Source: Balanoglossus misakiensis
Taxonomy: Eukaryota > Hemichordata
Direction of reading: 5' to 3'
DNA length: 64,000 nucleotides
Assembly (NCBI GenBank): GCA_040954595.2
Contig: CM082581.2
Span: 3,720,001-3,784,000, forward strand
The first letter of the stretch is position 1. Every line of letters starts with the position of its first letter. Shown piece by piece: positions 35,110 through 49,700 of this stretch. The notes under the pieces were generated by a model, which saw only the letters and a list, made by a program, of their open reading frames with translations, was not told the DNA's origin and searched no databases. A program made the translations under genes and the position numbers.

Positions 35110-37740
35110 ATAAACAAAAATAGCACCAAGACTTTTGTGTATGTTGAGAAATATGACAATGATATTGTCATACATCCATTAGCAACAATGATTGTTCCTA
35201 TTTTCTCTAAAAAAAATCTTTACAGATAAAAACAATTTTTAGATTTACAAATTAGAAGAAAATGAACCAAGATGAATACATTACAGTCAGAAATAAAAAT
35301 GTTAATAATGGTTTCATTTATCGATCACTAGTTCCATTCTAAAGTTTCTACATGTTCATTTGATGAATATTAAAACATTGAGGCTTTTCATTTTGAATAC
35401 ATGATTTCAAACTGTGGTGAATGTAAGACAATGATACTCTTTCTGTTAGTTGATACAAATTTGTTTACTTTGATTTTAGTTAAGTAGGACAGGTGCATAT
35501 TTTCAATCAATTTCTACTGCAAAATTGCTAAAATACTGCAAATGATCAAAATAACCCGTAACATTTGAGATAGAGGGCGCTAGTCAAGAAGTTGGAATCA
35601 CTCCAGTTTTTATAAAATATCATAAAACCCATTGATGTGATTCCTCAGGTGATATTTTTTGTCTTTGAAATATTTTCTCAATATCACAATAAGTATGAAT
35701 CTGATGGGATTTTGGAGACGTTTAAATTACAAAGCTCACTTTGAATTCACATTTTTCAAAGATCAAATGTTTGGCACTACTATTCTCATAATTAAGGCAT
35801 ACATATGTGTTCAAATGTTTTTGCACAAGAAAGCCAATCACAAGGAAGACATGCAGAAACTTAGAATTTGCACACAAGGGTCCCAATGCAGCTCACACAA
35901 ACTGCACCTCAAATCACAGTGTAAACAATATTTAGAACTTGTGAATAGTTTTGGCAGTGTAAAATGAACATGAAAACTAACTAACTAACAATCTGTACGT
36001 CATTGGTAAGATTTGTTCCCATCATATGGTGGTTTTTTTAACTTTGTCAACTGTTAAAGACAACGCTTTATTTTTGATCAAAAATTTACCAGCCTTTAGA
36101 ACATGTCACAATATTTTTATGAGAAGTTTGCCCTTGAAATCCAACACAAATGTGGGCTGATGCCACACTCGACTGTTCTCACTCACTTTAACCCTTTCAC
36201 CCCAATTTCCCTCTATAGAAGCCCAACTTCACCATAGAAAACAATGGAGTTGGACCAAACCATGGTGGTGAAAGGGTTAAAACACAGACTGACAAGTGTA
36301 GTTGTTTAAATGAGAATAAGATTTAAAAGAGCTAGTATATGTTAATGTTACACAATCTTGTGTGATAAATTAATTAAGCACAAAATGTTCAGCAATTCTG
36401 ACAACAAATACTAATCACGGGAATCATAACACTGAGATTGACAGAATTTACAAAGAAAATGTTTCTTTGACAATAGACACTGTCTATGCTTTGACAAGTG
36501 TAGACAGTAGACAGCAATATACGGGTAAGCAATTAATATTGTTTTTTTTTATTACGTTGAGCATCCATTTCATTTTCATTACAGGACACAATTTCACTCC
36601 ATTCTATAAAAATCTTTAGTTGAAAATATTACACCAAACAAAATGTCATTTTCATACACAAAATTGTTGAAACTTTCATTCGTGACAAGTCAATGTCAGT
36701 GACACAAACCCTCATATCACATCCCTAGCCCCAAACAAATAATGGTATCGCCCAGGGACATGGTCGTGTCCACTAAAGTCATGATATCTGAAATCAGTCA
36801 ATTATTCTAGCAAAGTGTGAACCTAATACTATATTGGAACCTGTCACAAAACGAAAAATGGTTTCATTATAAAACAATCATTATAAACAGTCATCATTTG
36901 ACAGAATATCCTCATGTCAATTTCAAATGCATTCTTTAGGCAAATAAAGTATAAACAAAACGGTTGCCAGGCAACTATCTTAGAGCATTGCGACTTAAAT
37001 GGATTGTTTCACCTCTAGAGGTGAAACTTGTAACAAAATAGCCACTGCGCCACCCATATTCGATATGTACAAACATGCATCACGGTATGTCATCTTTGCA
37101 TCAAGTTTGAATGAAATTGGTTCAGTAATAGCTGTATAATAGCTCTGCACATGAAATGGTCTGAATTGGATTGCGGCACAATTGATGTGCATATGTACAT
37201 CACAGAAAATTTCACATGTATCAAGTTTGAATAAAAGCATGCAGTCCAGGCACATCTAAGTACTAATGGCTGGGATGAATGAATGAAGGGAGTGTTGTGG
37301 CCACATATGAATCCATTAGTTGCCGATGGATGCATGTACCGGTAAGTTCTCTTACTGTCATGATTTTAAGAAAAAAGTCACAGTGTTCAAAAATCACTCA
37401 GGATCCATTTCCATGGATAGGCCCCCGGAATAGCACACTTTAAAATTGTACATTTCTGAAAATTTCACAAAATCCAACACAAGAGCACGGTTCTTAAATT
37501 GCCTTTAAAAATGGCAGTCAATACATAAATAGTTAAAAGAAGATGCAAAAATATAGACAAAACTTTATAATACAAAATACAGAGATGTGAAATGTCACCT
37601 GTATTGACCATCACTGTTATTCAAACAGAAAGACAGCCTCTTTACCATCTGGGAATTGGTTAGAAAAAAATGTACACAATCTTACTTAGTATTTACAACT
37701 TCCTCTATCAAGCAATTCTGTTTCCATGGATACTGTTTCC
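35110..37740. other. Intergenic region, no gene seen
   Basis: AT-rich DNA with one CCCTTTCACC MITE. A stretch at 36990-37340 has several weak ORFs and could be a degraded repeat. No exon could be supported. Confidence 0.5.
36192..36276. mobile_element. CCCTTTCACC-type MITE
   Basis: Flanked by TTAA (36188-36191 and 36277-36280) with intact inverted ends CCCTTTCACC/GGTGAAAGGG and an internal GTTGGACCAAACCATGG. Confidence 0.85.
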
Positions 37741-37750
37741 ATGGATACTT

Positions 37751-40700
37751 CTAGAGAGAGAAGAGTGTTGTGTAGAGTATAAACTGCACCAGTGTAACGA
37801 CAACAACAAAGACAAAAAATTTCGATGTTCCTGAGCCATTTCTCTTCATTAATTTCATTGGATTTAAGAATCTGAAAAGAAAAATCAAGAGTTTATCAAT
37901 GCAATGGAATATATACTTGAAGTACCGGTAAACCCAACACTGTCAAGCATTAATTTTTTTTTTAAATCTTCAGGTGCCTGTTAAAGGTTAATTAAAGGTG
38001 AACAAAACCAAAGCTTTGGTGCAGAATTATGTGTACAATAACACTTGTTTTATTGTATATTGCAGTTTAAATGGAGCTGGGATCGAGAATGTGAGAGTTG
38101 GTCCTGGGATGAGGCTACCTCGTGGTATATTGCCCAGACTGACAGCGGACATTTTGTGTCGCTCGATGAAATTGCTATTAATTTCTGCCTTTTGCCTGGC
38201 AAAGCCACAATAGTCATTCAATACAATGTCAGAAGGTTACAGCTTCGTTGAATGGTGTGAAGCGGCAAGTCTTTCAAAAGACACTATCGTTTCACTAACC
38301 GATTCCCAGGTCACATCCTCCGAAGTACTGAAGTGCCTCAGCGACCAAGACATTGTCGACCTACAACTACACAGCTGTCAACGCGGACTGCCCCGCCAGT
38401 TACGAAACAAGCTATGGTCTCAAAGCTTTTGGTGCAGAATTATGGAATTGTTTCAAAAATGTATTATAGTGGTTTCATGTACAAAAGAAATTTAAATGAA
38501 TCATATTACTTACTTTTTGATTACTATAACCACAATAATGGATATAAACAATATTTTCACAAATTTTTCCAAAAGTGAACTGCCATGTTTTGCCCTGTAA
38601 AATATGAATACAGCAACATAAATTAATTCATGACAAAAATTCTCTTATAAAGTTTAGAGCACCAGCATCTTGGTATACTGTACATACACGTAGTTCAAAT
38701 GTAAAAGTCTGGTTTGATCAAAAACCATTTGATGGAGAACACTAATCCAACATTTTCTGGAGAGAAATCACATATTAAGCATGCAGTGTTGCTAAACTTG
38801 AGCAGATATGCCCTTGGGTTTCATACATAAAAGATCTCTGTCATTTAATTTGCATTGTGGTATGTTGATGTTTCTTGACCTGCTTTGCAAGAACCAAAAT
38901 TCCCCCTCATTCATAGCTCCACCATATCTCACTATGTGTACCAAGAATACTCCACAATCACCACAGAACCCTGGGAGTTTGAGTATAAAGTAATTACCGA
39001 CCAATAGAAGGGATAAAAACACTTGCAAGTATCCTTTCTGCTTGTCGGTAATATTTTTATACATACCCACAGTTTCACCCCATTTTGTGGTTGTTTTTAA
39101 TTTTTGTTGGTGTTCATGGTTGTCCAATCTTAGGGACCGTTCAGTTTTTATGGCTGGGGGGGCAAGTTTGTGTCATCAGTATTCAAAATCAGGCAGACCC
39201 CCCCCCCCCCCACTTCACCCAGGACCAAAAAATGATGACCCCCCCCCCCCCTTTGGATTTCAAAATTTAATTGACCCCCCCCCCCCCCCCCCCCGCCGTA
39301 AAAAGTGAACAGTCCCTTAGTATTGATCTGCAAACAGCTGCAATGAGCTGCAATGATGCTAGACATTTCAAATGTAGAAACTTACAATTGTTGTTCTCTG
39401 CTGAGAAGAGTGTCATCCTTTTGTATACTATGTCCTTCAGGCAAGTTGACTATCCTCTCATCATGACCTTCCCCATGTCCCATAGCTCTTCTCACCCAGA
39501 TTTCCTGTTGATCAGGAACTGCATCTGCCCCATCGTGTGCTAGCTGTTCCCTCTCTTTGTCAATGTTTCTTTTGTTCAGTTGAATCCCCTCCTCTTGTTT
39601 CTGTTGATCTAAGTAGTCCATGTTGTTTTGGGCAAATTCAAAAGGGTTCATGGGCATCTCTGGAACTTTATAGAAGTTGCCATTCTCTGGTAGTTCTGTG
39701 ATGTCTTCAACCTGCCACAACCACTCAGGTACATCTGAGGATAAAACAGTTGGTTCCATACAAAAAATTATAGATTTGGTCTTTGCAAATACTGGTAACT
39801 TCCATTTTATATTCAACACTTTAATACTATTAAAGGTATACTGTTACCTATGCAAATATAGCTACAAGTTAGATCCAGCCAATCACAGATTTTCAGTGGA
39901 TGGCACACGCCACCAAATGTTCCATAGAATACTCAACTACGCCATTTCAGTCATATATGGGCGTATTTAAATTGGAGGTGACTGTATACCTTTAATGGGC
40001 ACTGTTTGAAACTCATTTATCTCTCTCATTATCACAATTTAAAATATAAAACTGGTACACATGAATGAGGTCAGTCTTAATGGCAGTACATGTCAACAAA
40101 CAGTCAATATCAGACACTAACTTTAAAAACTAGAGGTATACATCTTGTATGATAAACATGTATAGTATTGTAAATTGAACTGTGCAGGGATGTGGTCTCA
40201 CCTTTGACCTCTTTAATAGACGGTGCATTCACGATGTACACACTGGCCATGTACGGGTAAGCACTGGGTTTATGCAACTCCACCAACCTCACCTTCCAAA
40301 GACCCTCTCCAATGTTACCACAGTTGACAAAAGAATTGCTGTATGTTGTTACATCTGGCATTGGCTGCAAAAAAGTACAATCCAAAATCAATTTTGACAT
40401 TAATACATGTACTTTTCTATTCTTGTCTCTGTGTAATTCAGGAAAGAGCTTATTCATGTCTGTACTGGTACAAACTTTTCCAAATTCCTGAACTTTAGAG
40501 TCATCATTGCACATACCCGGTATTTGAAGTAGAAAGTTTTTCAACAGATTTTTAATCATACAGTAAATGCATCCCTTTTATAGCATTCAAATATGTTGAC
40601 ATTATTTGCCATTGGCTAATTGATAATTTTCTATGTTGACTGTCAATACCATGCTAGTTGTCAGAGTCATAAAGGGTCCCTGTGACAGCTACAGTTTTAG

Positions 40701-43700
40701 GGGATTGTCACAAAACTACAACTCTTTATACACAAATCACAGATAGCCTTCTGAGGCCATTTGGCAATTAACCCAACACCAGATTCAATATGAGTGATAA
40801 CTGACAATAGGAAAATAAACAGCAATTAAAGGGACAAAGTCTTTCTCTCGCTGCCCTTTTTCCATTAATTATGTTTGATACAACACTGATCAGCTGTAGA
40901 CACGAGAGTGAAAAACTCGCCAAAATGAATAATTGGTCTCTACCGTTTATTCATTTTGGCGAGATTTTTACTCTAATATCCTACAAGCGGGATGGAAGTA
41001 GTGTGTGGTCGAACATTGATTCACTATATATCCACAAGTAGTATAACATAAATGGTGTCTTGCATCAAACATAATGGAAAAAGGGCAGCGAGAGAGAGAC
41101 CTTGTCCCTTTAATAATTCAATTCATGAAATTAATTGTTTTTATTTCCAACTCCACGCAGAAATATGAACAAAATATTACCTTTCCCTTCCTTGCCATCT
41201 CTTGTTCAACAGAAATCACAGTGTGACTGAATTTCATAATTCTGCTACATCGCACTCTGCCACTGGGTTCTATTAGAGTAGCATTAAATTCCAGGGTCTC
41301 TGTCTGTGGTTGAGTCCCAGGCTCATTGGTATGGATGGAGAACTTGGCATAGTTGAAGTTTTGCATATTGTGTGAAGTGAATTCTGAAAAAAAAGGTGTT
41401 TGGTGGTCATTTGGTTATGAAACTTTTCACCACCAATGTCGTATTGTTCAGACATGATCAAACCCAAAGGTTATAAAGCTCCATTAGCTGTAACTTTTCG
41501 CTATGATTTCAGAATTTTTTTTGTTTTGTGTATCTACTGCAGATGCTTGTTCAAATTCCCGAATGACAAAACGCACAGCATTTAGCTTATCAATATGTGT
41601 ATAGTCAGCATTGTTATTTTGCCAAATTTGAATTCAAGTCCGCACCAGAATTCATTTGTCAAAAATATCAATGGTTGATACACACAGACTGAATGAGTTG
41701 ACAAAGAGAGTACTGTTTTTTTAGCATGATGGTCAGAGTACAGCAAAAAATTGCATTTGATCATACACAGAATAAAAATACTGGATATAAAGTTAGTTGA
41801 AAGTTACAGCTAATGTCCCATCCACTGGGACTAATGCTACAAAAACATGTCTATAGTGTCAGACAGATCTCAAGAGACAGATATATCCCAATCCGACCAT
41901 CTTCAATTTCCCAACACATAATACTTTTTTGAGTAAATAACATTTCTATACTTACTTTTTAAAGTTAAATGGTCATCACATTGATGAGTTTCAAGGTCTT
42001 CTTCTGGGTTTTTTGGCACTTTGAAGAGGGCATTCAGAAAAATTGAATTGCCACCATTAGTTTCAAACGGCACAATAGACAATGTCGACTTGTCTGGAGG
42101 AGAGCTGTGAGGGAAAGTATAAATACGAGATAAAGTGGTCATTTTATTCAAATTTTAGTGGTGTGCATATTTCTAACAGACTGTCTGTGTCACATGTTGA
42201 CATGTATCCATTGGTATCTACTCAGAATTGCCCAGACTGAATTCATCTGACATTTGGCATCTGACTATAGCAAATGAAGATTCATCATTATCCATTTGTA
42301 TAAACACTTACCCAATGCCTTTACCCACTGCTTTAAATACAGAGGATATCTGTAGCGCCCTCATGTGGCCACCACCAAAACACTCAGAGTGACTCCTAGG
42401 ACTCTGTGAAACAATACAAACAACATTTATTTTATACATTCTTTCATAGTATTACAGAAAGCTGCGACTTCTGTACATGATTAATATGCCGTACAGAAGC
42501 TATTTTATGAGTGATGTGCACAGTTGCTTGGGGGTTGATACACTGTGATTGCTGCTATGACTTAGAAAAGGGAGAAGTCTTGAAACAAAATCCATTTTTG
42601 AGCCACCTCAGCTTTCTGCTGAAAAGAAGCGGTGCTGTGATGAGTTGCCTTATGAGAAAATGTGTAGATAGCCAATCGCAACACTGCTTGTCTGGGAAGG
42701 TAGCTCGAAGGTGGACTGAGTGTAGAAAGTGTATTCCCCTCAAAAATTGCCCAGAACACACAGAAGATCGATTTTATGGGCAAAGAGGATAGGAGGTATG
42801 AATTTTGACATGGTAAGGAGGGAATTGATGATGAGTTGTTGATTAAATTTGGCCTTTGTGTGAGTGAAAAAATCTTCCAAACTTCAAAATTTGTGAGTGG
42901 AAAGTGAATTTCGTTTCAAGACTCCCTTTTCTAAGTCATGGAGCAATCGAACCCCCATGGGACGATGGTGACGTGGTGTATTCTGAGAGCATGCAAGTGA
43001 GTGGAAGTTGTTTACAAATAACCAGTATAGGGGTATTACACTGCCATCTTACCAGGAAGTTGAAAACACAGTATTGGCCAATTTTCCCACATCAACCTAT
43101 TTTGAATGTCTTGGCATGACTCAGATACAGAATTAGGCACAGCTTGGCTGTTTGAAGCTCCTAAAACTACACCCAATCTCACTTGTTTAGCTTTACTGGT
43201 ATGGTCTAGACCTTACTGAGTCACACACACTTGGCGATTGCAATTTTTTCATCACCACTACATGCTCCAAAATGCCACTAAGCGGCCATTTTGTTCGAAA
43301 CGTTTTCATAGAAGTGGCACTGTGGTTTCATTCATCCATGGTTGCCTTCAATGTTCTTTTCTCTGAACATATTGGTCCAGCACTGCCATGGAAAAAATCC
43401 TGTTATTTTCCACTATCTATTAAAAGCAAATTTCAAACTTTAATTGGATTTTTCACAAAACACAGCCATATATCCTTGGTATTTTTGGTATGAATTATTT
43501 TTACCTGCACCAAATGTCAATAATAAATAATAATATTGTTTGAGAGCAGAATATTGGATGAGTAATGGGATACGGTAGTCTAACACCTTATGTACAGAAT
43601 TTGTTCATGGCTGTAGTTTGTGTGCAACCCCTAATATTACAAAATTTCCTTATGTTAATGTACATTTTTGGTAAATGGAGAATTGATAAGCAGGCCACCA

Positions 43701-46700
43701 AGAAATCCTATTGTACAGACCAGCCAGTAATTTTATGGCACTTGGTGTACAATAAATCTAGCCTTTATATGTGAGTTTATTAGTAGCTCGAACCGATTAA
43801 AATCAGACGTAGAGTTATGCACTGTCTTTAGCTTTGGTGATCGTTTTGGCTGTTCTATTTTCTGTCATGGCTGTGGGCCCCCTTCAGAACAGAACAGTCA
43901 AGAATCAGCAGAGGAAAAGACATCGCCCAACTCTACATCTGATTTTAATCAGATTGATTAGTAGCCATACCATCACATAAAAAAGATGAATAAAACTTAC
44001 CACTGCTGCCCTCAGTAACTTTTGACTTTGATTGTTGTTACCATGACGTTCAGTCTGAATTGGATGAAGAAACCACAAAAATAAACGTTACTTTGTGAAT
44101 CTTTGGCAATGCTGAAAGGTATGCAACATTTGCATTTTATTCTCATGTCACTCATCTTTTTCTGTGAATTCGAAAGTCACCAATATCCTTTGAACTTATC
44201 TACTTTTGCAAATACAGCAACAAAATTGAGGAGAATGACTATTTGAATCAACAAGTAGTATTCATGATTTAAACACCAATGCCAGTATTACTTTTTGACA
44301 GGTCTGATGCGGCTTTAGTAATTGAACATAAAATTTTAATAATTACTCCCTCCTCCCTCTCTCTGCCTCCCTCCTCTCTCTCTCTCCCCCCCCCCCCCCA
44401 TCCCTCCCTCTCCCTCCTCCTCCTCTCCCAAATAGTTCTTACCACTTTTAAGTCGATCCAATAGCGTGTTTCGTGAACAATAACATTTCTGGCACCATAC
44501 AGCGTCCTACAACATGGATTGCTATGATACAGTTGTGGAAATATCTGCCACTTCTCCAAACCACCAAAGTCGACTTTTTCTTTCCAGTTTAATCCATACC
44601 TCTGTGTGAGAACACTCTGGGCTATAGCTCTGGAATAAGAAATGTTACATTTACCGGTAACTGTATGAATAAAATGTCTAATAAACCCCAAATTGCCTAC
44701 AGGCTCAACAAAATCAAGAACTATGCAACATTAGAGGTATGTACAGGTGCCTCAGAAGGCTATCTGCGACCGAAAGTGCCAGTCGCAATTTTGTGGCAAG
44801 TCAGAGGTTTATTCAATTCCTCTTCGGTAACAGATGTAGCAGTGGAATGATGACGCGGAACCAATATTTTGGATGTATGTGTTTCTGGTACATGTGAACG
44901 ATAAACTCTCCAAAGCTGAGTCCTAGAACTCTCCTGTAGATTTGTGCTTGCCATTCTCTCGTACAAGGGCATGCAATCGTCTGCAAACTGTACCAGCTGC
45001 TCTGGGAGGTCTGTCAAGTCGATATCGGTGTCAGACGATGGGTGGAAACAAGAACTGTCTATTGTTCTTTTGAAAAAAAACAGTTTAGTGTATTCGGAGG
45101 TCTTCATGGAAAGTGGGAAATGGTCTATGTTACCCGGATACTATCAGAATCTGCCAATGGAGCTCTAGGTTATATTTTTTCTAAATTTCAATCCATCAAA
45201 AACATGGGATTTAAAGACATTTTCGAAACTTTACGACAGTTGTGTCGTTCCAATAATGGATTACTGCTCAGGAATTTGGGGTTTTAATAATTCCATAAAT
45301 AGTAATAACATACAATTAAGGGCTCTTAGATTTTATCTTGGTGTACATAGATTTGCACCTACTGCAACCGTGGTCGGAGACACTGACTGGATATCGTCAA
45401 AAACTATAGGCATTATGTTAACATGGCTAGACCTAGGAACAGGTTGGCTAAAATGGACGAACAAAGTCTGTGTAAAGCATTTTTTTTTTACTTCTTTTTG
45501 TGTGCCTGTATCTTGAACAACAACTCAAATGAGAATGTATTATTATTTAAAGTGACTAATCACCCTATTGTGGCTTTGTGTTTTGCACTAGTCACTATAA
45601 TAAATATTATCTATTGTCTATCTATGAATTTACTCACGGATATAATTAGCGATTTTTTAATATTTACCTAACATCAAAATTATAAACATGACATGGGACT
45701 GTACACAGTTTCTCAACAAGCGAAATTTCAGCGTTTTGCAAAGAAAAATCGTAATAATTAAACGAACAATCGGCAGCGAATTACTTATATTACAGTGCAT
45801 TATTGAATAGTCGAAATAACATACATTGGTAAAATGTTTTGTTACATTACAATGCATAATGTACACAGTCATGCGCAGTCATTTTAATACAACACATGAG
45901 TATCCAGAGAGTTGATATCCAAGGGCCCATGCTAAGGCCAAAACAAATACGTGTTTCGATTACATGGTTTTCAAAAATAGGGTATAGGTAGGGAATTTTT
46001 TTTTTGCAATTTTTTTTAAATGGGAACAGCACATACTTGTTATGACTAAGTAGAAATTGTGTCCAACACTCTAAATGTGATTTTTTTCTCGTTGTGTAAG
46101 GTGCTCTTGGCATGCTTACATAATTCCGTGCGTTTCGTTCTATTGTTCACAAAATGTGATTAAAGATATACTGTCACCTATGCAAATTTAGCTAGAGTTA
46201 CCATGGTAAATTGAGATCTAGCCAATCACAGATTTTTAGTGGGTGGCACACGTGAAAAAAGAGTTCCACCATATGTTCTTTAGAACACTCAAATATGAAA
46301 TATGCCATAAATCGGTGTGTGTAAATTGATGGTGACCGTATACCTAATAAATGATCCAAGTGACTATTGTTTATACATGTATATGTCCTGATTTGTGTAA
46401 ATAATTACCAGTTCCGGTTCTTACAAAAGAACGTACCAATGCAGGAGCGCCAACCTGATTGGATGCATTTGGCATAAAAAAAACTCATCAAGAGAATTTT
46501 CGGTCCATATTGTGACCCGGCCGATTAAAGTCACGGTTCCTCCTCCATCACTGTGAATAAGCGTCTAGACATGGACAGTGGTGACACTCAGCCGCAGTTG
46601 GGAAAGCGTAACTCCAGTCAAGAACGCCGAGTTTTATGTGACAAAATTGTCGACTTTGCTGAGAATTACCTCCGGAGAGTGGAGCGAGCTCAAATACCGA

Positions 46701-49700
46701 GCTTCAGAATGAAAGAAGGCAAGGCGGTCGGTTTGCTGGACTGCGCGTTTGATGACCTTCCCAAGGATATTGGTAGGTCTGCTTTGGGTTCACAAAAACA
46801 TTTTCATCCCAAACATCGTTTCACCCACACACCGTTTTGTGCCGAAATTACTTGGCTCTGTGCATATCTTGTAACGACATTGGTTCGTAAGGTAGCCTTT
46901 GGCTCCACTTATTATTTTTGTGACATGTTACATTTGGTTTTTGCACGACCATTTTGTGGATGCACAGTATGTAATTGTCTCAAAACTGACAAAGTACGAG
47001 CTGAAGTGCTAGCTCGTACTTTCATGAGTGAGGTATGTGCCTGTCAGGTGCCTAAGAAGGCTATCTGTGTGCGGCACTTTTGTGGCAATTAAGTCGCGTT
47101 GCATTCACAGTGGTATGTTGGTTCACATTCATGATGGAACACTGGTAAACGGGTAGCGACACATTGGCTGAACATGTTTCTGGTACATGTACTTCATTGT
47201 TACTCACAGTTACATCATTTCACATAATCACATATTATCTTATTTCCATTGTGAGGTAAAATATAACGGCAAACTCATATTTGACCAACACGATCTTTAA
47301 TTACATTTTGCTTGTCGACTTGCAGAGAGGGGAAGAGGGGTCCGTTAGAATCGGTTTAGAAATGACAAATACCCAATCCGTTATAAAATGCTGAACAGTT
47401 ATTTCCAAGTTGTCTATACATGTCTGTATTTTCATTTCGTTGTTTTGGAATCCGGCTCAATCGATGTTAGAATTTATTGACTTATTCACGAGTCAATGCA
47501 TCTGATCTGAGAAGACAGCACGAATGCTCTTTTGTTACTTAACCACCTCCATAGCTTTTCTTTTGCTCGACAGACTCTCTCCTGTCGGTGATTGAAGAAC
47601 ATGTGATTGGCTCAGGTATCGACTTTAACCGCCACACCACTTTGGGTACCATACCGGGGGGTGGCACATACCTAGCAGCTCTTGGGGACTACCTTGCAGC
47701 AGTTCTCAATCGACACAGTGGTAGGTAGCTATAGTCACTTTTACGACCCCTGGATGATCTTCTGTCCCAATGATTAGCTGGTATGAAAGCATGGTGTCAA
47801 TCAACGATATATACAACAACACTAACTCTATTCATGCTATTGTAACAAAGATGGCATTTTTGTTCTAGCATTAGTGGGGGCCGGGGAGGGGGGGGGGGTC
47901 TGACCAATCATGGACAGATTTCCTTTAGAAGACTCAAACACACCCTTTTAATCATATTTGGTATTACATATATGTAAATAAGAAGCGATCAATATTTCAA
48001 GTTTTCCCAATTGACCATGGAGCGAAATAGTCCCTTTCGCTGCAGGGTCTATGGTTTCCCCAAGTATGAGATACCCATGCTTTGTTCGCTACATTGTTCG
48101 TTTCTGATATTATTATTAGTCGTAATGCAGTTGAATTTATAGTGTACGAATCCCTGAGACGACCGGCAAAACTTCAAATTTCACTCTCCTACAGGTGATT
48201 TCGCATCTTGTCCTGGTGCTGTCCGTATGGACAACATGGTGATATCTTGGACAGCGAAGCTCTTCAACTTCCCAGACGGCTTCGCTGGAAATTTGGCCTC
48301 GGGCGGCTCAGCAGGGACAGTGCTGTCCTTCTTGGCTGCAAGACACAGCAAAGGATTGAGGGGCGAAGACTTTAAACGGTAGGTTGGTGCGTCACCAAAC
48401 AAATACATGTATACACTTTCAGGACAAGAGGCTCACCATCTCTCATTAATCCATAGAACGGGTCGAGTTCGCCTCGTAGATGTGGCGATAATCTTATGTT
48501 AATCGCCGGAATCATTCATAGAGAAACACAATGATTTTCCTCGCAGGGTTGTTGTGTACATGACCAATATGACCCATAAATGTGCGCAGATTTCTTTGAT
48601 GACGGTTGGTCTGTTTGAAGCCATAATCAGAGAAGTACCGATGGACGATAACTTCAGAATGGATTCTTGTGTCCTGAGAGATTTGATCATAAGGGACAGC
48701 GAGGTACGTACTATAGGAACTGTTACCGCTATACTAGTATGCAGAACCAACTCAAGTATTGACGATATTTTTGGTGTTTTTTTTGTCGTACGGTGTCTGG
48801 GGAAGATAGCAAGTTTAGATTCCTTTACAATACTGGAGCGTTTGTCAAATGTTGCGTGAATCGATTTCTAGGGGATTGCTCCGTACTATGTTGTGTATTA
48901 AAGCCTAAAGCATAAAATATTTTATTACTGACCAGTTTATGTTTATGAATCTTAGCGATATCAACCAGTCGTGGCTTCACATGATCGCCATTTGGTGAAT
49001 ACGTCCACTTGTCTGCCAAATTAGAAGTGCTTTTTTGTCTTGTCATATATTTTCTACAGGCAGGTCTGTTGCCGTTCCTCGTGGTGGCAACCATCGGCAC
49101 CACAAGCGCCGGTTCTGTGGATCCCATAGAGAAAATCGCCCATGTGGCGGAGGAATACAATCTGTGGTTGCATGTGGATGCTGCGTATGGCGGTTATTTT
49201 GTTCTAGTGGAAGAATTGCAGGACTTCTTTCGAGGGGTGAACAGAGCCGACTCTGTGGTCCTTGACCCCCACAAAAGTAGGTTTTGGTTCAAACATGTCT
49301 CGTGTGCTGATGCTGTCTTATTTCAAGTCAAGTCCAATCATGATACAAACCAACCGACATGACCGCGCGCTTGTTCGTATCAAATGCCACATCTTATATA
49401 TGCAAGCCCGATATGACTTTCCATCTAACTCTATTGATACATGTACATGTGATCGATTGTATATAGATGTACTTCGTAAGACTGTTCAAACTAAGGTACA
49501 AGGCAGTCAACTTTGCAATCGTTCAGATCATCATCCAGATGCGTCAATTAACCAATTTCTTTCCAACATGACACCCCCTCAAGTATTTTTGAGTCTGGCC
49601 ACCCAGACAAGCCGTGATATCAGCGTGTAACTATATTGGACTTGTTCTTGACACATCCAGGTCTGCACGTTCCCTGGGGGACCAGCGTTGTCATTGTAAG

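Noticed and set aside
39148-39366. Glycine/proline-rich ORFs
   Set aside because: Produced by poly-C/poly-G tracts.
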